DNA from: CAIYRG01 sp035632215
GTDB lineage: Bacteria; Pseudomonadota; Alphaproteobacteria; Micropepsales; Micropepsaceae
Length of the DNA: 43,857 nucleotides
Reading direction: 5' to 3'
Assembly: GCA_035632215.1 (NCBI GenBank)
Contig: DASQHF010000107.1
Span: 1 to 43,857 of the forward strand
Of the stretch, positions 39,511 to 43,857 are shown piece by piece. The position numbers and the translations under genes were made by a program. The stretch's first letter is position 1. Every line of letters begins with the position of its first letter. The notes under the pieces are model-generated. The model was given only the letters and a program-made list of their open reading frames with translations. It had not been told where the DNA came from and did no database searches.

Positions 39511-40292
39511 GAACGAACCTCGGCGCTGAGCGCGCGCACGCGCTCCGCCTGCCGGCGCGGCATCGCCATCAGTTCCTTGACGTAAGCCTCTCTTGGCGCC
39601 GCAAGGAGTGACTGCGGCGTGCCCTCTTCAACAATCCGCCCGCTATCGAGCACCGCGATACGGTCGGCGAGGAGGACGGCCTCCATGACGTCGTGGGTGA
39701 CGAGGACGGTGGTGAGCCTCAAGCCATCGTGGAGGGCGCGATAGTCGCTCGAGAGCGCGTCGCGGGTGATGGGGTCGACCGCACCGAAGGGCTCGACCAT
39801 CAGCATGATCTTGGGCGAGGCGGCGAGCGCGCGGGCGACGCCGACGCGCTGGCTCTGACCGCCCGAAAGCGTCGCGGGAAGCCGCGTGGCGATGTCGAGC
39901 GGGAGCCGGACCAGTTCCAAGAGTTCGGCGACGCGTCTTTGAATGGCCGCCTTGTCCCAGCCCAGCAGGCTCAAGGTGATGCCGGTATTCTCGGCGACCG
40001 TCATATGGGGGAAGAGTCCCACGCCCTGGAAGACATAACCGATGCGCCGGCGAAGCGCGGTCGCATCGCCTTCACCGACATCCTGCCCGCCGACGAGGAC
40101 CCGGCCTTTGGTTGGCTCGACGAGGCGGTTGACGAGCTTCAGGAGCGTCGTCTTGCCCGAACCCGACGTGCCCACGAGAGCCAAGAACTCGCCGGCCGCA
40201 ACGCGGAGCGAGATGCCTTTGAGCACGAAGCTCGCACCCTCGTAGGATTTCCACGCCTCGAGAATCTCGATGGCGGGCGGATCAGATCCCAT
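39507..40292 (-). CDS. Osmolyte ABC transporter ATPase with Walker B Asp-to-Val change
   Basis: 261 residues, OpuCA/ProV-like, without CBS domains (shorter than the ~400-residue ProV). Walker A GTSGSGKTT (41-49), Q-loop VFQGVGLFPHM (Gln 89), signature LSGGQSQRV (142-150), H-loop VTHD (His 200) are all intact. The Walker B segment reads IMLMVEPFGAVD: the usual Asp before the catalytic Glu is Val (V166, codon GTC at 39795-39797), a change reachable from GAC by one base. The Glu is kept. It is the first gene of a two-gene unit with the fused permease/binding protein, overlapping it by an ATGA. Either the ATPase is weakened, or the strain carries a point mutation or sequencing error. Confidence 0.93.
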   Translation of the reverse strand: MGSDPPAIEILEAWKSYEGASFVLKGISLRVAAGEFLALVGTSGSGKTTLLKLVNRLVEPTKGRVLVGGQDVGEGDATALRRRIGYVFQGVGLFPHMTVAENTGITLSLLGWDKAAIQRRVAELLELVRLPLDIATRLPATLSGGQSQRVGVARALAASPKIMLMVEPFGAVDPITRDALSSDYRALHDGLRLTTVLVTHDVMEAVLLADRIAVLDSGRIVEEGTPQSLLAAPREAYVKELMAMPRRQAERVRALSAEVRS

Positions 40293-40683
40293 GGCGCTCC
40301 TGCACCCTGGCCCTTGCGGGACAATCGCATATGACTTTCATTTGTGGAGCCGCGCAAGTTTCAGCGTCACCACACCGAACGCGGCAGAAGAATCGCATAT
40401 AGCTCGCGAGCATTGTGATCCCCCCTCTCCCTAGCCCTCTCCCCCTGCGGGGGGGAGGGGATTCGACTCTCAAATTCCCCTCGCCCCCCTAAGGGGGAGA
40501 GGTCGCGAGGGATGGAGCGAAGCGACATCCGGAGCGGGAGAGGGGGAGCTTCGCGAACTCACAACCGCAATCACGACCCTGGCCCGTCCTCGGCACACGC
40601 CGAGCCACTTGCGGGGCTTGATTAGCGCCGCCACAGTCGGGAGCGAAGGGAACCGGTTCGCGAGAGTCGGGGGAGGCTGGGAT
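40293..40683. other. Intergenic region with a long C-rich/G-rich repeat element
   Basis: Divergent spacer between the osmolyte ATPase and the Pot-type permease. No convincing gene. It holds the palindromic element at 40421-40546, a short AT-richer part (40320-40415, TATGACTTTCATTTGTGG, CGCATATAGC) likely to hold the osmolyte promoter, and 40547-40683 presumably the pot promoter. Confidence 0.4.
40421..40546. repeat. Palindromic repeat of the CCCTCTCCC / GGGAGAGGG class
   Basis: Outer arms CCCCCTCTCCC (40421-40431) and GGGAGAGGGGG (40536-40546) are perfect 11-bp inverted repeats. Inside are a second set (CCCTCTCCCCCTGCGGGGGGGAGGGG and CCCCTCGCCCCCCTAAGGGGGAGAGG) and GATGGAGCGAAGCGACATC. This mosaic layout is that of the C-rich intergenic repeats found throughout many Proteobacteria. 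Confidence 0.65.
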
Positions 40684-41583
40684 TTGAAAACCGCGGTTGC
40701 GGGCATGACCCGATTGGAGCGCGTCTTTCAGCGCTCTGAGACCGGATCCGCGCTCGCGCTCCTCTCGCCTTCCTTGATCGTGCTCGTCGTCACCCTCGCC
40801 ACCCCCATGGCGCTTCTCGTGCTCTACAGCCTCTGGACCCAGAACGGGCTTAGCCTCGATACGCACCCCACGCTCGCTCAATACGAGGTGGTGTTCGGCC
40901 GGGCCGGTTATCTCGCGCTGTTCGTCCGCTCGATCGCGATCTCGTCGCTGGTGACGCTCGTCACCGTCGCGCTTGCCTATCCAATGGCCTATTTCGTCGC
41001 CTTCCATGTGAAGCGCGCGAAGTTCGTCTGGCTCATCCTTTTGAACGTTCCGTTCTGGACGAGCTATCTCCTGCGCGTCTTCGCCTGGAAGGTGATCTTA
41101 GGCTTCGACGGCGTGATCAATTCCGGGCTTATCAAGCTCGGACTGATCGAGAAGCCGCTCGCGTTCCTCCTCTACAATCCGACCGCGGTGGTGGTGACGC
41201 TGGCGCACGCCTATGCCGCCTTCGCGATCCTTCCGATCTATGTCTCGCTCGAGAAGATCGACCGTTCCTATCTCGAGGCGGCAGCTGATCTCGGCGACGG
41301 GCCGGTGAGACGCTTTATGCGCATCACGCTCCCCTTGTCGCTTCCGGGCATCATCGGCGCCGCGGTGCTCATTTTCGTGCCGACGACGGGGGACTACGTC
41401 ACGCCGACGCTCGTCGGCGGTTCGGACGGGGTGATGATCGCCAATCTCATTCAGGTGCAGTTCGGCCGCGTCAACAACTGGCCCTTGGGCGCGGCGATGA
41501 GCATCGCCAGCATGGCAGCCGTGGGCGTGCTCGCCGCCCTCGTCGTGCAGGCGGCGCGCGCAAGCGTCGCGAGAATCCGATGA
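40684..41583 (+). CDS. Polyamine-type ABC transporter permease (PotB/PotH-like)
   Basis: About 299 residues from TTG 40684, which has GGGAGG seven bases upstream; ATG 40705 is possible but lacks a ribosome-binding site. Six membrane segments (e.g. ALALLSPSLIVLVVTLATPMALLVLYSLW; SIAISSLVTLVTVALAYPMAYFVAF; VWLILLNVPFWTSYLLRVFAW; GIIGAAVLIFVPTTGDY). The EAA loop for ATPase docking is YLEAAADLGDGPVRRFMRITLPLSLPGI. The FVPTTGDYVTPTLVGG block is characteristic of the PotB/PotH family. It overlaps the second permease gene by four bases. Confidence 0.93.
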   Translation: MKTAVAGMTRLERVFQRSETGSALALLSPSLIVLVVTLATPMALLVLYSLWTQNGLSLDTHPTLAQYEVVFGRAGYLALFVRSIAISSLVTLVTVALAYPMAYFVAFHVKRAKFVWLILLNVPFWTSYLLRVFAWKVILGFDGVINSGLIKLGLIEKPLAFLLYNPTAVVVTLAHAYAAFAILPIYVSLEKIDRSYLEAAADLGDGPVRRFMRITLPLSLPGIIGAAVLIFVPTTGDYVTPTLVGGSDGVMIANLIQVQFGRVNNWPLGAAMSIASMAAVGVLAALVVQAARASVARIR

Positions 41584-42404
41584 AGCGGGCGGAGCCGTTT
41601 GATGAAGGCGTGAGGGGATTACGCGTCTACGCCTTCCTCTATCTCGCCTTCCTCTACATTCCCGTGCTGCTGCTCCCCCTTTTTTCCTTCAACAACTCGC
41701 TCTTCATTGCCTTCCCGCTCACCGGCTTCACCACGCGCTGGTACGCCGAGATGGCTGCGGATTCCGAGATGCACGCAGCTCTTTTGAACACGCTCAAAGT
41801 GGGCACGCTCGCCTCGCTCTCCTCCACCATCCTCGGGCTCTTGGCCGCCAAGGCGCTGGCCCGTGGCGGTTTGAAGGGCGCAAGCGCGTTCATCGGGCTC
41901 ACCAGTTTGCCGCTCTTCATCCCCGAGATCGTGCTCGGGATTTCGCTTTTGGTCCTCGTCACCGCGATGGGCATCGGGCTGTCGCTCTTGAGCGTCGCCA
42001 TCGGCCATCTCCTCGTCTGCCTGCCCTTCGCGATCGCGGTGCTGTTGTCGCGGCTCGAAGGCTTCGATGCTTCTCTGGAAGAAGCCTCGCGCGACTTGGG
42101 CGAGAATGGCTGGATGACGTTCTGGCGCGTGACCTTCCCGCTCGTGCTGCCCGGCATCGTCTCGAGCCTGCTTTTGACCTTCATCGTCTCCTTCGACGAT
42201 TTCATGATCGCGTTCTTCCTCTGCGGCACCGATACGACGCTCCCCGTCTACATTTTCGGGGAGCTGAGATTCCCCAACAAATTGCCGGGCGTACTGGCGC
42301 TGGGTTCGACGATTCTCCTCGTCTCAGGCGGACTCGTGTTCGTCGCCGAATGGGTGCGCCATGCGGGCGTGCGGCTCAAGCCCCACCGGATCATCGGGCG
42401 CTGA
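41580..42404 (+). CDS. Polyamine-type ABC transporter permease (PotC/PotI-like)
   Basis: 274 residues, six membrane segments (FLYLAFLYIPVLLLPLFSF; LKVGTLASLSSTILGLLAAKAL; LTSLPLFIPEIVLGISLLVLV; LLSVAIGHLLVCLPFAIAVLL; and two more). The docking loop reads SLEEASRDLGENGWMTFWRVTFPLVLPGI, followed by LLTFIVSFDDFMIAFFLCG, the family mark (SFDDF). FNNSLFIAFPLTGFTTRWYAEM near the N-terminus is also typical. The start is an ATGA overlap with the first permease and the stop abuts the ATG of the ATPase gene, so all three are translated together. Confidence 0.94.
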   Translation: MKRAEPFDEGVRGLRVYAFLYLAFLYIPVLLLPLFSFNNSLFIAFPLTGFTTRWYAEMAADSEMHAALLNTLKVGTLASLSSTILGLLAAKALARGGLKGASAFIGLTSLPLFIPEIVLGISLLVLVTAMGIGLSLLSVAIGHLLVCLPFAIAVLLSRLEGFDASLEEASRDLGENGWMTFWRVTFPLVLPGIVSSLLLTFIVSFDDFMIAFFLCGTDTTLPVYIFGELRFPNKLPGVLALGSTILLVSGGLVFVAEWVRHAGVRLKPHRIIGR

Positions 42405-43490
42405 ATGAGCGGCGAGAATTTCTTGAGTGTTCAGAACGTCTCGAAGCGCTTCGGCACTACGCTTGCGGTCGATCGCATCTCGCTTCAAATCGGGAAAGGC
42501 GAGTTCTTCTCGCTTCTAGGCCCGTCTGGCTGCGGCAAGACCACGCTCCTGCGCATGATCGGCGGATTTTCATTTCCCGACGAAGGCTCGATCGCGATCG
42601 AGGGCGCGGACGTGACTTGGCTGCCGCCAAACGAGCGGCCGACCAATATGGTGTTCCAATCCTATGCGATCTTTCCGCACCTGAACGTGCACGACAACAT
42701 CGGCTACGGCTTGCGCAGCGAGGGCGTGCCGCAAGCGGAACGCGACGCGCGGATCAAGGACGTGCTTCGACTGATCAAGCTCGAAGGCTATGGCGAGCGC
42801 CGCGCGCAGGAGCTTTCGGGCGGCGAGCGTCAGCGCGTGGCGTTGGCGCGTGCGCTCATCAAGCGGCCCAAGGTGCTGTTGTTGGACGAGCCCTTGGGCG
42901 CGCTCGACAAGCGCCTGCGCGAAGCGATGCAGGTGGAATTGAGGGAGCTTCAGCGCGAATTGAAGATCACCTTCGTCTTCGTCACCCATGATCAAGAAGA
43001 AGCGCTCTTCCTTTCCGATCGGATCGCGGTGATGGAGAAGGGCCGCATCCTCCAGATCGCCGATCCCAAGACGCTTTACGAGCAACCCAACTCGCGAAAA
43101 GTGGCCGAGTTCATCGGCACGATGAACGTGTTCGAGGCGCGCGTGACCGGAATCAAAGCGGGCAACGCGAGGCTCGCTTCGCCCGTGCTCGGCGAATTCA
43201 CGGCGCCGCTTCGGGCGGGCGTTAACGCGGCCGCCGGCACGACGCTATTGGCCGCGATCAGGCCGGAGAAATTCTCGCTCTCCCGCGAGATGAGCCCGCG
43301 CGCGATCAAAGGTCGGATCGCGGCCATCGCGTATCTGGGCGACCGCGATCAGTTCCGCGTCATGGCCGGAGGCTCCACGCTGACGGTGTCGGCACACAAT
43401 CTCGGCGGCGCGAACAGCGCACTTTGCGTCGGCGATGCCGTCTACCTGTCATGCGCGCCGGATGCGGTCGTGCTGCTGAACCAGGATTGA
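42405..43490 (+). CDS. Polyamine-type ABC transporter ATPase (PotA/PotG-like)
   Basis: 361 residues. Walker A GPSGCGKTT (39-47), Q-loop VFQSYAIFPHL, signature LSGGERQRV (137-145), Walker B VLLLDEPLGALD (Asp 161, Glu 162) and H-loop VTHDQEEAL are all intact, in contrast to the neighbouring osmolyte ATPase. The C-terminal TOBE/regulatory domain runs from about residue 245 (VFEARVTGIKAGNARL, LLAAIRPEKFSL, IAYLGDRDQFRVMAG). It is the last gene of the permease-permease-ATPase unit. The binding protein is not in this operon but a PotD-like one is encoded at 34878-35951. Confidence 0.95.
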   Translation: MSGENFLSVQNVSKRFGTTLAVDRISLQIGKGEFFSLLGPSGCGKTTLLRMIGGFSFPDEGSIAIEGADVTWLPPNERPTNMVFQSYAIFPHLNVHDNIGYGLRSEGVPQAERDARIKDVLRLIKLEGYGERRAQELSGGERQRVALARALIKRPKVLLLDEPLGALDKRLREAMQVELRELQRELKITFVFVTHDQEEALFLSDRIAVMEKGRILQIADPKTLYEQPNSRKVAEFIGTMNVFEARVTGIKAGNARLASPVLGEFTAPLRAGVNAAAGTTLLAAIRPEKFSLSREMSPRAIKGRIAAIAYLGDRDQFRVMAGGSTLTVSAHNLGGANSALCVGDAVYLSCAPDAVVLLNQD

Positions 43491-43569
43491 GACGAATAGG
43501 TCCCGACCTTTTTGTGGACGGAATTTACTTGTGATCCGGGAGAAAATCGAATCGCGTTACGGGTGAGCC

Positions 43570-43815
43570 ATGACCTTGGTTCCCCAATACGATCCTCCGG
43601 CCATCGCTTGGCGCCGCCAGCGACCGCTCGACGTGAAACCTATCCAGGGAGGATGGAGCGGCTATGCCTCCAGGCACCGTGCCAAGCGCTGCCGGCTACT
43701 CGCCGAGCAAGCGGAAAAGCTCGCGGCCGAGGCCGATACCGAGCTGAAATTCGTTTATCTCGACCTTACGCGCGAATTGCTGGTCTTGATCGAAGATCTC
43801 GAAGAAGCGGCTTAA
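43570..43815 (+). CDS. Small helical protein, family member D (divergent)
   Basis: 81 residues (TACGGGTGAG upstream). The N-terminal third (MTLVPQYDPPAIAWRRQRPLD) is basic and likely unstructured. Residues ~33-81 (SRHRAKRCRLLAEQAEKLAAEADTELKFVYLDLTRELLVLIEDLEEAA) keep the first helix pattern of the family (RAK-x-R-LA-xA-xxA) and the YL position, but the second AExWDxMA motif is degenerate (LTRELLVLIED). It could be an old paralogue or a convergent helical protein. It follows the pot operon by 80 bases. Cytoplasmic. Function unknown. Confidence 0.7.
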   Translation: MTLVPQYDPPAIAWRRQRPLDVKPIQGGWSGYASRHRAKRCRLLAEQAEKLAAEADTELKFVYLDLTRELLVLIEDLEEAA

Positions 43816-43857
43816 GACAGACGAAATAGAGTCAGGCACCTTCTCCTTCAGCTAAAC

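Noticed and set aside
43491..43520. Terminator after the pot operon (AGGTCCCGACCTTTTT)
   Set aside because: The stem has only four or five base pairs with a tiny loop, so it is not listed as a feature.

Overview
The window is GC-rich bacterial chromosome from an alphaproteobacterium, most likely of the Rhizobiales/Hyphomicrobiales type. The evidence is: a tRNA-His lacking the G-1:C73 feature and carrying A73; a HisS-HisZ-HisG operon; a BamF-type (DUF3035) lipoprotein between lspA and two M16 peptidases; a TipF-like EAL protein; a CIRCE-controlled groESL operon; and palindromic intergenic repeats of the kind that litter Rhizobiales genomes. I see no rRNA, phage, transposase, integron, conjugation gene or CRISPR array. 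It reads as ordinary core chromosome with some less familiar small genes.

Layout. 1-1089: 5' part of mutL (minus, runs off the left edge). 1225-1563: small secreted protein. 1785-8446 (minus): operon ileS-lspA-bamF-M16 peptidase-M16 homologue, an envelope-biogenesis unit. 8610-10936 (minus): ribF, a MaoC-type hydratase and a HAD-IIA hydrolase. 10992-12266 (minus): TipF-like c-di-GMP protein, with the wreck of an OmpA-type lipoprotein gene upstream. 12575-15462 (minus): omega-amino acid:pyruvate aminotransferase, alanine dehydrogenase and ArfB. 15584-17593 (minus): three secreted low-complexity Tyr/Gly-rich proteins. 17701-18405 (minus): DUF2461 protein, divergent from groES-groEL (18604-20600, plus). 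20740-25286: mixed small genes, many exported (CAP domain, MORN, a duplicated-domain protein, a Pht5-like Tat protein). 25497-28242 (plus): two-subunit molybdenum hydroxylase. 28351-29058: tiny membrane protein, an unusual structured intergenic region and a small helical protein. 29185-32806 (minus): hisS-hisZ-hisG. 32921-34630 (minus): exported amidohydrolase. 34685-34761 (minus): tRNA-His. 34878-43490: a polyamine region (PotD-like binding protein, speD, speE, potB/C/A-like genes) interrupted by a glycine-betaine/osmolyte ABC transporter. 43570-43815: last small helical protein.

How the genes work together. SpeD and SpeE supply decarboxylated AdoMet and use it to make spermidine, while the Pot-type transporter parts flanking them would import polyamines. 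The aminotransferase converts pyruvate to alanine and the adjacent alanine dehydrogenase regenerates pyruvate with release of ammonium and NADH. LspA, BamF and the two exported M16 proteins point to a shared role in lipoprotein and outer-membrane maturation.

The most interesting points are: a family of four small helical proteins with a shared YR-LA-A / YL-AE-WD-MA pattern at three loci; an ABC ATPase whose Walker B aspartate is replaced by valine; a 326-residue HisG encoded next to HisZ; a nested-palindrome, possible small-RNA region at 28504-28857; and the Tyr/Gly-rich exported trio. I do not see a clearly new multi-gene system such as a defence island; the small helical family is the best candidate for something undescribed.
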